The notes beneath the pieces are model-generated. The model did no database searches, was not told the origin of the DNA, and saw nothing but the letters and a program-made list of their open reading frames with translations. From NCBI GenBank assembly GCA_047974625.1, contig JBKECK010000115.1, positions 1 through 64,000 of the forward strand: 64,000 bases of DNA, written 5' to 3'. Shown in pieces: positions 35,565 through 43,460 of the stretch (the first letter of the stretch is position 1; the number at the start of each line of letters is the position of its first letter). The stretch is from CADEDH01 sp047974625 (GTDB lineage Bacteria > Actinomycetota > Acidimicrobiia > Acidimicrobiales > SZUA-35). A program made the position numbers and the translations under genes.

Positions 35565-35866
35565 GGCGAGTTCAAGGGGTGACGGCTACTTGTTGAAGTG
35601 TGTGGTTCCACCGGTCAGAGCGTGATGCAGGCGATTATGCCTACTGCGACTTCACGTTCATCCCTGACCGGTGGAGGTTTCCAGCATGCCAGCCAATCCG
35701 TTGACAATGTGCGAACGCGAGGAGATCCGTGCCGGGATCGAACGCGGCGAGACCGATGTGGTGATCGCTGGCCGGTTGGGTCGGTGCCGGACGACGGTCA
35801 ACCGGGAGATCAACCGCAACGGCGGCCGGGCTGTGCACACCGCGGTTGGTGCCCAGGCTCGGGCTG
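35565..35866 (+). mobile_element. IS30-type element, 5' remnant only
   Basis: The left end GGCGAGTTCAAGGGGTGACG (35565 on) matches the ends of the other IS30-type copies. An ATG at 35686 begins MPANPLTMCEREEIRAG and runs for about 60 residues of a transposase N-terminus (helix-turn-helix region). It then stops where a second copy begins at 35867. The rest of this transposase is not found on the far side of that copy, so it was lost. Confidence 0.8.
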
Positions 35867-36971
35867 GGCGAGTTCAAGGGGTGACGTCTACACGTTGGGG
35901 TGGGGTCTCCACCGGTCAGAGCGTGATGGCGGGCATGATGCCCGTTGTTGACACAGCACCCTGACCGATGGAGACACCTAGCATGCCAGCTAACCCGTTG
36001 ACCGCGCTTGAGCGTGAGGAGATCCGCACGCGGCGATACGAGCTCCGAGATCGCCCGCCGTGTGGGGCGGCACCGATCCACGATCAGCGCTGAGATCGCC
36101 CGCAATGGTGGTGCCGACGCGTACACCGCAACGAGTGCTCAAGCGCGCGCGGACCGGCAACGGGCCCGTCCCAAGGTCGCGAAGCTCGTATCCGACACCG
36201 CCCTCGCGGAGCATGTGACGGCACGCCTTCGGGCCAAGGACTCCCCGATGACGATCGCGATCGAACTCGGCCGCGGCACCCACGGCCTCACCGCCGACAT
36301 CAGCCACGAGACGATCTACCAGGCCATCTACGCCCACGGCCGCCGAGGCCTGCCCGCTGGACTCCACACCGGGCTACACCGACGCCGCCGATGCCGTAAA
36401 CACCGGGTGTTCGGGCCCCCAGCACCGAAACCGAGCCCCCTCGGAGCGTTCAACCTGATCGGGCTCCGTCCCCCGAAGCAGATGCCCGCACCCAGCCAGG
36501 CCACTTCGAAGGCGACCTCATCGTGGGCAGCCACAACCGCTCCGCGATCGTCACCCTGTTCGACCGGGCCAGCCGCTACTGCCTACTCGCCGATCTCCCC
36601 AAGCGCCACAACGCCACCGCGGTGCTGGCCGCCCTCGCCGAGACCTTCGAACGAGTCGACTGCCAGCACGCCCCTGACACTCACCTGGGACCAAGGACGC
36701 GAGATGTCCGCGCACCACGACCTCGCCAAACTGGCCGGGATCGACGTGTACTTTGCCGAGCCCCACTCGCCGTGGCAACGCCCCACCAACGAAAACGGCA
36801 ACGGCCTGCTCCGCCGCTACGTCGGCAGAGGCACCAACCTCAGCGTCTACAGCCCCGACGACCTCCGCCACATCGAACACCGACTCAACACCATGCCCCG
36901 CCGAAGCCTCCACTGCCACACAGCCCACGACATCTACACTGGCCACGTCGCTATGACCAGTTGAACTCGCC
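35867..36971 (+). mobile_element. IS30-family insertion sequence, degenerate
   Basis: About 1105 bases with inverted ends GGCGAGTTCAA at 35867 and its complement ending at 36971. The left end cuts an older IS30-type remnant and the right end cuts the decayed integrase gene. Clearly the same family as the copy at 48889-50004, though with several frameshifts inside its transposase. Confidence 0.88.
35983..36964 (+). pseudogene. IS30 transposase, frameshifted
   Basis: Starts MPANPLTALEREEIRT at 35983. By about 36020 the frame shifts to one carrying SSEIARRVGRHRSTISAEI through to FNLIGLRPP (near 36475), then shifts for NRSAIVTLFDRASRYCLLAD, then shifts back near 36670 for LTLTWDQGREMSAHH and the final PWQRPTNENGNGLLRR. 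So at least three frameshifts relative to the intact copy at 48896-49888. It cannot make a full transposase unless the intact copy acts in trans on its ends. Confidence 0.88.
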
Positions 36972-37545
36972 CAGCTCGCCGGCGGCGATCAGGTCAACAA
37001 CCTGATCCGGAGTAGGGACGACCGGAGCGACGTTCGGCAACGACGGCGGCCCAGCCCACTGCGCCGGGTTCGAGTTCCGCCAACCCCACCGGCACGCCTG
37101 CGTCATCATCGACGAAATCGTGGCGTGAATCTGGTAGACACTCCTCGCCGCCAACCCCGGCGCTGATGCTCGCCGTAGAGATCGGTGAGCATCTTGGTCG
37201 TCACCTTCGTGACCTTGACATTGCTGAGCGTCGGGGCGACGTCGTGTCGGTACATCTTGCGGTAGTTGTGGATCGTGTTCGGCGAGCGGCCCTTGCGTTC
37301 AAGCTCTGCCAGCCACGCCGTGCACAACTGATCGACCGTGGCGTTGGCACCGTCGTGGCGGCCCTGACCGACCTCCGCCACAAGCGCCGCCCTGGCCTTC
37401 TTCGCGTCCCGGAGGTTCCCGTGGAACGTGCGACTGATCTGTCGTTAGCGGCCAGTCACCGGATCTCGGCCGGCCGACACGGCCAGCTCCCAGACACCCG
37501 GTGACTTCTCCCGCATCCCCGTCGCCTTGCGCAACTCCCGAGCCA
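36972..37545 (-). pseudogene. Phage-type tyrosine integrase, decayed, catalytic domain lost
   Basis: The ATG at 37545 (MARELRKATGMREKSPGVWE) begins an AP2-like arm-binding domain, interrupted by a TAA near 37444 where the family expects a Tyr (VTGR-stop-RQISRTFHGNLRDAKKARA). The core-binding domain follows (TVDQLCTAWLAELERKGRSP and IHNYRKMYRHDVAPTL), then a frameshift near 37150, then MTQACRWGWRNSNPAQW. The IS30 element cuts it at 36971, so the Arg-His-Arg-Tyr catalytic domain is missing. It begins just past the 3' end of the CAT tRNA, the usual place for an integrase next to its attachment site. Confidence 0.85.
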
Positions 37546-37618
37546 TGGAGTGCCAACGTAGACGACTTTCTTGGATTTTTCTTGGATGAGCGCCGCTGAT
37601 CTCTGGCCGACAGGTCGT

Positions 37619-37639
37619 CTCGTGCGGTGTTTTACCTAG
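37619..37639 (+). repeat. Right copy of the 21-bp direct repeat
   Basis: Matches 35479-35499 at 19 of 21 positions and lies 10 bases from the 3' end of the CAT tRNA gene. Position beside a tRNA and integrase is what an attachment site would show, although tRNA-borne att cores usually include the tRNA end itself. Confidence 0.6.
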
Positions 37640-37648
37640 TAGGAACGG

Positions 37649-37721
37649 TGGGCCCGCCGGGGTTCGAACCCGGGACCGAGCGATTATGAGTCGCCTGCTC
37701 TAACCACTGAGCTACGAGCCC
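37649..37721 (-). tRNA. tRNA with CAT anticodon (Met or Ile2)
   Basis: Reverse complement gives acceptor GGGCTCG pairing with CGGGCCC (one G-T), D-arm GCTC/GAGC, anticodon loop CTCATAA and T-loop TTCGAAC with a CCGGG/CCCGG stem. CAT can be elongator Met or, if the C is modified to lysidine, Ile for AUA. The D-arm and acceptor do not settle it. CCA is not encoded. It has a decayed integrase at its 3' side. Confidence 0.92.
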
Positions 37722-37832
37722 CAGAATCCACAACTCTAGGCCCGGCACGGCCAGGCTCGGCCAAATCCGGCGGTGAACCGTTCTCCTCTACAGCCTTCCG
37801 CTCGTGCGCGATGTTGGAACCCAGCGGAGGCG

Positions 37833-37967
37833 ATCTACGACATCTGGGACTTCCTCGCCTCCCGACGGGCGCGTATCACCCCCGAGCAGGCCGGCCTCAC
37901 CCCGTCGGGAAAGGGTGGCCGGGTCCGGGGCCTCCGTCGGGAGGAGGCGGCGATGCTGGCCGACATA
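37833..37967 (+). pseudogene. Remnant of an XRE/MmyB-type regulator
   Basis: Residues IWDFLASRRARITPEQAGL and RVRGLRREEAAMLADI match the N-terminus of MmyB-like helix-turn-helix regulators (usually LRxRRxRxxPxxxGLP and RRVPGLRREEVAxLAGVS). After this the match ends and the frame turns to low-complexity Pro/Arg. Only about 45 codons remain. The surrounding 417-base gap (37722-38138) holds no other gene I can see. Confidence 0.65.
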
Positions 37968-38138
37968 CCGGTCCGGCCCCGGCACGCCCCACCGACGGGC
38001 AACCCGCGGCCGCCACCCGTCCACTGAAGCCCCTGCGCCCGGTTCGTCGGCCGGGCCCCATCCTCCAGTGCTCGGAGCCGGCATTGCGGACCCGTCCGGG
38101 GTGGCCCCACCCATCCGGGATGAGCCACCCTTGGGGCC

Positions 38139-39356
38139 ATGACCGACTCCCCTCCCCCGGGTCCGCTTGCTGGCGTCCGGGTCATCGACCTCACCACCGT
38201 CGTGATGGGCCCCCTGTCCACCCGGATCCTGGCCGACCTCGGGGCGGACGTCATCAAGGTCGAGGCGCCCGAAGGAGACTTCGTCCGCCACTTCGAACCG
38301 AAACGGTCCGAGGGCATGAGCGCCTTTTCGATGGCCCTCAACCGCAACAAGCGGAGCATCGCCCTGGACCTCAAGAGCGAGCCGGGCCGCGCGGCCATGC
38401 TCGACTTGGTGGCCACGGCCGACGCGTTCGTGACCAACGTCCGCCCCAAGGCATTGGCCCGCCTCGGTCTCACCGACGCCGACCTGCGGGCCCGCCGCGA
38501 TGACCTCGTCTACTGCTCAGCCACTGGTTTCGGCAGTGACGGCCCGTACGCCGACCGGGCCGCCTACGACGACGTCATCCAGGCCAGCTCCGGACTGGCC
38601 ACCATGTTCGCCTGGACCCAGGGTGAGCCGATGTTCGTGCCCAGCATCGTGGCCGACAAGGTGGCCGCCCTCCACATCGCCTACGCGGTGATGGCCGCCC
38701 TCTACCGGCGGTCCCAGACCGGTGAGGGCGACCACATCGAGGTGCCGATGGCGGAGGCCCTGGCCGCGTTCAACCTGGTGGAACACCTCAGTGGCCACGC
38801 ATACGAGCCCCCGATCGGCGACTTCAGCTACCTCCGCATCCGGACCCCCCACCGGCGGCCCCGCCGCTCGGCCGACGGGTGGGTGTGCGTACTCCCCTAC
38901 AGCGACGAAAACTGGCGGGACTTCTTCACCCTGGCCGGCCGGCCGGACCTGGCCGCCGACGAACGGTTCACCACCATTAACGGCCGGGTGGAGCACGTCG
39001 ACGCCCTCTACGGGGAGCTCGACGACATCATCGGCTCCCGCGCCACGGCCGAGTGGTTGAAACTCTGCGACGAACGGTCGATCCCAGCCGCGCCGGTCAA
39101 CGATCTGGAGCACCTGGAGCAGGATCCCCACTTCGACGCCGTCGGCCTGTTCCAGCACCACCAGCACCCCACCGAGGGCGCGTACCGGGTGGTCAAGGAC
39201 CCGGTGCGCTTCGCCTCCGGCTCTCCGGGCGTCTACCGCCACCCACCCCACCTGGGCCAGGACGCGGTGGATCTGCTCACCGAGCTCGGCTACGACCAGG
39301 ACCGGATCGACGGCGTGGTCGGGTCCGACGACCCGGCCGGCGGGGTCCCGGGCTGA
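38139..39356 (+). CDS. CaiB/BaiF-type CoA-transferase
   Basis: 405 residues. Family III CoA-transferase: LAGVRVIDLTTVVMGPLSTRILADLGADVIKVE is the typical start, the conserved NRNKRSIALDL and FVTNVRPKAL follow, and the catalytic Asp lies in AAYDDVIQASSGL. These enzymes move CoA between carboxylic acids, in carnitine, oxalate, bile-acid or aromatic pathways. Single gene. Substrate not predictable. Confidence 0.93.
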   Translation: MTDSPPPGPLAGVRVIDLTTVVMGPLSTRILADLGADVIKVEAPEGDFVRHFEPKRSEGMSAFSMALNRNKRSIALDLKSEPGRAAMLDLVATADAFVTNVRPKALARLGLTDADLRARRDDLVYCSATGFGSDGPYADRAAYDDVIQASSGLATMFAWTQGEPMFVPSIVADKVAALHIAYAVMAALYRRSQTGEGDHIEVPMAEALAAFNLVEHLSGHAYEPPIGDFSYLRIRTPHRRPRRSADGWVCVLPYSDENWRDFFTLAGRPDLAADERFTTINGRVEHVDALYGELDDIIGSRATAEWLKLCDERSIPAAPVNDLEHLEQDPHFDAVGLFQHHQHPTEGAYRVVKDPVRFASGSPGVYRHPPHLGQDAVDLLTELGYDQDRIDGVVGSDDPAGGVPG

Positions 39357-39471
39357 ACCCGAGGCCGGGCCGCGGACCACTACCATGAATCCCTACGAGT
39401 AGGACCCGGTACGTCGGGCCCCGTTCGATCCCTCCCCGGGGCGATGGGGTTGATGACCCGAAAGGGGGGCA

Positions 39472-41559
39472 GTGAGCGGCACCGACCGGCAGGACCAGAC
39501 CCGCGGCTCGGCCTCCACCACGTACCCCGCCGCGTCGCCGGGTCGCCACACGGCCACCACCGGCCCGGCCGCCCCGCTCGAACCGGGCGACGACACCGCG
39601 GCGGCCGGCACGGCGGCCGTCCTGACCGCCCCCATCACCCAGGGCGGGGCCCCGGTCCGCCCCGCCGACCCGGACGGCACCGAGGTCCTCCCGATCGAGC
39701 ACGACACCGAGGTCGGCGACCCGCCGACCCGAACCCAACCTGTGGTCCCCGACCTGTCCCGGCTCGACCCCGAGATCGGTCGGGTCACCGTCGCTGTCCC
39801 CCCGGACAGGCCCGATCGCGGCGACCCCAAGGCCGGCCCAGGCTCCGACCCCACCGGCGGTCCACCCGCCGAGCCGGCCTCCGACCATGCCGCCCACCCG
39901 CCGTGGACCGCTGCCACTTCCGGCACCCCGCCCGCCCGAGACCGCGCCGCCGCACCTAGCCCTGGCACCACCACGACGCCCGACGCCGACACGGCCGGTA
40001 CCGAGCCGGACCCGACCGTCGCCGCTGGGTCCGGCACCGACCCCGAGCCCAGCACGGTGGCCATGCCCGGCCCCGACCGGGCGACAACCGGGACGCATCG
40101 GTCTCCGGGGGCGGCCGCCCCGGCCCGGCACATCGGGCGCTACCAGATCGTCCGGCGGATCGGGGTGGGCGGATTCGCCACCGTATACGCGGCCATCGAC
40201 CCCCAGCTCGACGACCAGGTGGCGGTGAAGGTCCTGGCCGAGAACCACGCCGCCGAGCCCGAGCTGCGCCGGCGCTTCATCTCCGAAGCCCAGCTGGCCC
40301 GGCGGGTGGGGAACGACCGCCTGATCGGGGTGTTCGATCTGGGCGAGACCGAGGACGACCGCCCCTACGTGGTCATGGAACTGGCCGATCGGGGCAGTCT
40401 CCGGAACCGGATCGACTACACCCCCGAGGTGGGGTTGGCCGACGTGATGCGCCTGGTCACCGAGCTCGGGGCCTGTATGGAGGCCATTCACGCCCGAGGG
40501 GTGATCCACCGCGACCTGAAGCCCCGGAACCTCCTGCTCCGCACCACCTCGAGCGCCTCCCGGGGTCGACCGCCCCGGGAGCGGCGGCTCCTCACCGACG
40601 ACGAGCGCCTCGTCCTGGCCGACTTCGGCCTGGCCCGCGACATCTCCGACGGCGCCTCCGGGCTGACCATCGGCGGCGGTACCGCCGGCTACATGGCTCC
40701 CGAGCAGGCCGACCAGGCGGGAAGTCCCGACCATCGGGCCGATCTCTACGCCGCCACCATGGTGGTGGCCGAGGTGATCACCGGTGACCATCCGCAACGA
40801 CTGTCCCTGGCCACCGCCCCCATCCCTACCCGTCTCCGGGCCGCCCTCGAGCGGGGCACCGCGCTGGAGCGGGATCGGCGTCCGGATTCGGCGGTGGAGT
40901 GGCGGGCCATGCTCCTCGACGCCCTGACCGATGGCCTGACCGTCCCCGAAACGGCGCCCGAGGTGAGCGTTCCCCCCGGGGCCGGGGCCCCGACCGCGCC
41001 GGGCCCGGCGGTGGCCGCTGGCCCACCACCCACCGCCCCCGTGGCAGTGGCGGCCGCGGATGCCGCACCGCCGCTCGCCCAGGCCCGGATCCCGACCGCT
41101 CCCGTGGCCGTGGCGGTCCCCGCCGCCGCAGCGCCGCCCGCCCACGCCCGGATCCCGACCGCGCCGATACCCGGCTCAGCCCCGGCCAGCACCCCGGCGG
41201 CGGCACCGGTGCGGACGGCCCGTCCTCCCGCCTACGGGTACGATCCCGAGCTCCAGCACCGCATCCACCACGCCACCGAGCGTGAGCACCGCCGCTACAA
41301 CCGGCGGCTCCGTCGCCGCCAGCGCCGCCACCGGATCGCCAACATGGTCACCACGGTGATCCGGGCCGTGGTCGGCTTCGTGGTGACGGCGGCCATCGCC
41401 CACGCCCTCTTGGCGGAGCGCCTCGATCTGAACCTCTGGCCCCCGCTGGACGTCACCGGCTGGCCCATCAACGCCCGCCTGCTGTTCATGCTCGCCGGCC
41501 TGTTCGGTCTGCTGGTGGGCCCGGCCGTGGTGCCCTTCCCCCGCTACTACCGCAGATAG
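39472..41559 (+). CDS. Membrane Ser/Thr protein kinase with long disordered head
   Basis: 695 residues from a GTG. Residues 1-215 are Pro/Thr/Asp-rich and disordered. The kinase domain (about 220-480) has GVGGFATVYAA, Lys253 in VAVK, HRDLKPRN (346-353) and ADFGLARD (383-390), all intact. A further Pro/Ala-rich linker (about 490-580) contains two imperfect copies of VAVAA-x-x-AAPP-x-AHARIPTAP. A basic stretch (HRRYNRRLRRRQRRHR) then precedes two C-terminal membrane helices. Compared with the kinase at 27993, with which it shares long matches (KVLAENH, RRFISEAQ), this one has no outer domain. Confidence 0.93.
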   Translation: MSGTDRQDQTRGSASTTYPAASPGRHTATTGPAAPLEPGDDTAAAGTAAVLTAPITQGGAPVRPADPDGTEVLPIEHDTEVGDPPTRTQPVVPDLSRLDPEIGRVTVAVPPDRPDRGDPKAGPGSDPTGGPPAEPASDHAAHPPWTAATSGTPPARDRAAAPSPGTTTTPDADTAGTEPDPTVAAGSGTDPEPSTVAMPGPDRATTGTHRSPGAAAPARHIGRYQIVRRIGVGGFATVYAAIDPQLDDQVAVKVLAENHAAEPELRRRFISEAQLARRVGNDRLIGVFDLGETEDDRPYVVMELADRGSLRNRIDYTPEVGLADVMRLVTELGACMEAIHARGVIHRDLKPRNLLLRTTSSASRGRPPRERRLLTDDERLVLADFGLARDISDGASGLTIGGGTAGYMAPEQADQAGSPDHRADLYAATMVVAEVITGDHPQRLSLATAPIPTRLRAALERGTALERDRRPDSAVEWRAMLLDALTDGLTVPETAPEVSVPPGAGAPTAPGPAVAAGPPPTAPVAVAAADAAPPLAQARIPTAPVAVAVPAAAAPPAHARIPTAPIPGSAPASTPAAAPVRTARPPAYGYDPELQHRIHHATEREHRRYNRRLRRRQRRHRIANMVTTVIRAVVGFVVTAAIAHALLAERLDLNLWPPLDVTGWPINARLLFMLAGLFGLLVGPAVVPFPRYYRR

Positions 41560-41659
41560 GCCCGACGGCGTCCAGCCCCACGGGACGGAGGGGCCGTCGC
41601 GGGCCGCTATCAGCCGGGGCGACGGGGCCGGAAGCGCCGCTGACCCGACCGGGAGGGGT

Positions 41660-41947
41660 TCAGACCCCGTCGACGAGCACCATCTGCACGTCGGCGGCCC
41701 CGCTCCGGACCTCCCGCGCCTCGCCGTATTCGGGCGATGACGCGAACGCCCGGGCGGCCTCGAGATCGGGGAACTCGACGATCACCACCCGTCGGGACTC
41801 GTCCTCGCCTTCGACGGTCTCGGTGGCACCACCCCGGACCAGGAATTTCCCCCCGTAGGCGGCCACCGCCCCCGGGCTGAGCTTCTTGTAGTCCTCGTAA
41901 CGCTCGGGGTCGGTGACGTGAACCCGGACGACGCAATAGGCAGTCAT
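41660..41947 (-). CDS. DUF1330 family protein
   Basis: 95 residues. The typical DUF1330 sequence: CVVRVHVTDPERYEDYKKLS at the start, AAYGGKFLVRGGATETVEG, and then VIVEFPDLEAARAFASSPEY. These are dimeric ferredoxin-like folds with unknown function. The ATG at 41947 has GAGGAGG close upstream. Single gene, convergent with the kinase gene. Confidence 0.92.
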   Translation of the reverse strand: MTAYCVVRVHVTDPERYEDYKKLSPGAVAAYGGKFLVRGGATETVEGEDESRRVVIVEFPDLEAARAFASSPEYGEAREVRSGAADVQMVLVDGV

Positions 41948-42103
41948 GGCTCCTCCTCGCCGCCCACACTAGACACAGGCCACGCCCGGCGCATCGGACC
42001 GCCCGCGCCGTGCCGGGACCAACCCGGTGGACCGACCAGGTCACGGGGGTGATTCGACCCCTGACGGCCGCCGGGCATCCGGCCAGGACTAGCCTCGACA
42101 TGA

Positions 42104-43372
42104 GTGTCCAAGCTTGTGCCCGCCCGCCGGCCCCGCATCGTGGACCCTGTCATCGGGGTGTACGCCACCCTCACGGCTTGTCTCGCGGCCGGTTACGGGG
42201 TGCTGTTCACCCTGGTCGGCGATTTCCGTGACACGTACGGGATCTCGGAAGCCACGATCGGCCTGATCATCGGCGTCGGGTTCATCGCCGGGTTCGCCTC
42301 CCAGATCCTGGTCGCCCCCCTGGCCGACCGGGGCCATGTCCGCAAGCTGGTGGCCGGTGGGGTTCTGATCAACGCCGCCGGCCTGGTCCTCATGGGCCTG
42401 GGCCAGACCACCCTCACCATCATGTCGGGCCGGATCATCTCGGGTCTGGCCATCGGCGCCGCTACCCCGGCCGTCCGGCGGATCGTCGTGCTGCACGACC
42501 GAGAGAACGTGGGCCGCAACCTGGGACGGATCGTCTCGGCCGACGTGTTCGGCTTCGCCGTGGGGCCGGCCATCTCGGCCGTCCTGGCCGGGCCGTTCGG
42601 GCTCGCCTCGCCGTTCCTCGCCGTGGCCGGCCTGAGCTTGCTCGTCCTGGCCGTCACCTGGCCGTTCGGGGTGGTCGACGAGCCCGGGGGGTCGCACCAA
42701 CGGTTCGCTGTCGACCTGCTCGGTATCCCCAGCCTCGTGGGGGCCGTTCTCCTCGGCGCCGGCACGTTCGCCATGATCGGGGCCTTCGACGCCCTGTGGG
42801 ACCTGGTCAACACCGACCTGGGCACCCCCGGCTGGCTGGCCAACCTGGGGATCACCCTGTTCGCCCTCCCCCTGGTCATCCTCGGACCCACCGGGGGGCG
42901 CCTGGCCCAGACCTTCGGCCCGTTCCGGGTGGCCGGCTACGGCCTGGCCATCGGGACCCTGTTCATGACCGCCTACGGCACCGTTCCGTCCGGGATCTGG
43001 ATCGTCGCCCTCGCCATGGTTCACGCCGTCAACGACGGTCTGACCATGACCGCCCCCGCCGTCGCCATCGGGATCTCGGTGCCTATCGACCGGCAGGCGG
43101 GCGCCCACGGCCTGCTGGGGGCGGCCGAGGCGTTGACGGCCGGGATCATGGCCATCTTCGCCGGCACCGTCTACGAGGCCTACGGCCGCGAGGCCGCCTA
43201 CCTCGGCGCGGCGATCATGATGTTGGCCCTGACCTTCGCCGGTCTGGGCCTGTCGGCGGACCGTTTCCGGCACCGGTGGTCACCGGCCCGGGCCGGCGCC
43301 ACCCCGACCCGGATCGTGGTCATGGACGACCGTTCCCGGACCGGGCCCGGCAACCAGGACCGGGCGGCCTGA
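42104..43372 (+). CDS. MFS transporter
   Basis: 422 residues from the GTG at 42104. Twelve hydrophobic segments, with the A-motif LVAPLADRGHVRKLV after helix 2 and TPAVRRIVVLHDRENVGRNL before the middle loop. Helices 4 and 5 follow the drug-efflux pattern (SGLAIGAATPAV). No binding-protein or regulator partner. Cargo unknown. Confidence 0.9.
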   Translation: MSKLVPARRPRIVDPVIGVYATLTACLAAGYGVLFTLVGDFRDTYGISEATIGLIIGVGFIAGFASQILVAPLADRGHVRKLVAGGVLINAAGLVLMGLGQTTLTIMSGRIISGLAIGAATPAVRRIVVLHDRENVGRNLGRIVSADVFGFAVGPAISAVLAGPFGLASPFLAVAGLSLLVLAVTWPFGVVDEPGGSHQRFAVDLLGIPSLVGAVLLGAGTFAMIGAFDALWDLVNTDLGTPGWLANLGITLFALPLVILGPTGGRLAQTFGPFRVAGYGLAIGTLFMTAYGTVPSGIWIVALAMVHAVNDGLTMTAPAVAIGISVPIDRQAGAHGLLGAAEALTAGIMAIFAGTVYEAYGREAAYLGAAIMMLALTFAGLGLSADRFRHRWSPARAGATPTRIVVMDDRSRTGPGNQDRAA

Positions 43373-43460
43373 CCTCACCCACCCATTGTCGAGGCCGGCC
43401 GGGACCGACCGCCGCGCCGTCCCGACCGGCCCGGGCACCATCCCCCGGCTCAGTACGACC

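Noticed and set aside
39277..41145. 622-codon minus-strand frame opposite the second kinase
   Set aside because: Antisense to intact kinase motifs; low-complexity Gly/Arg composition.
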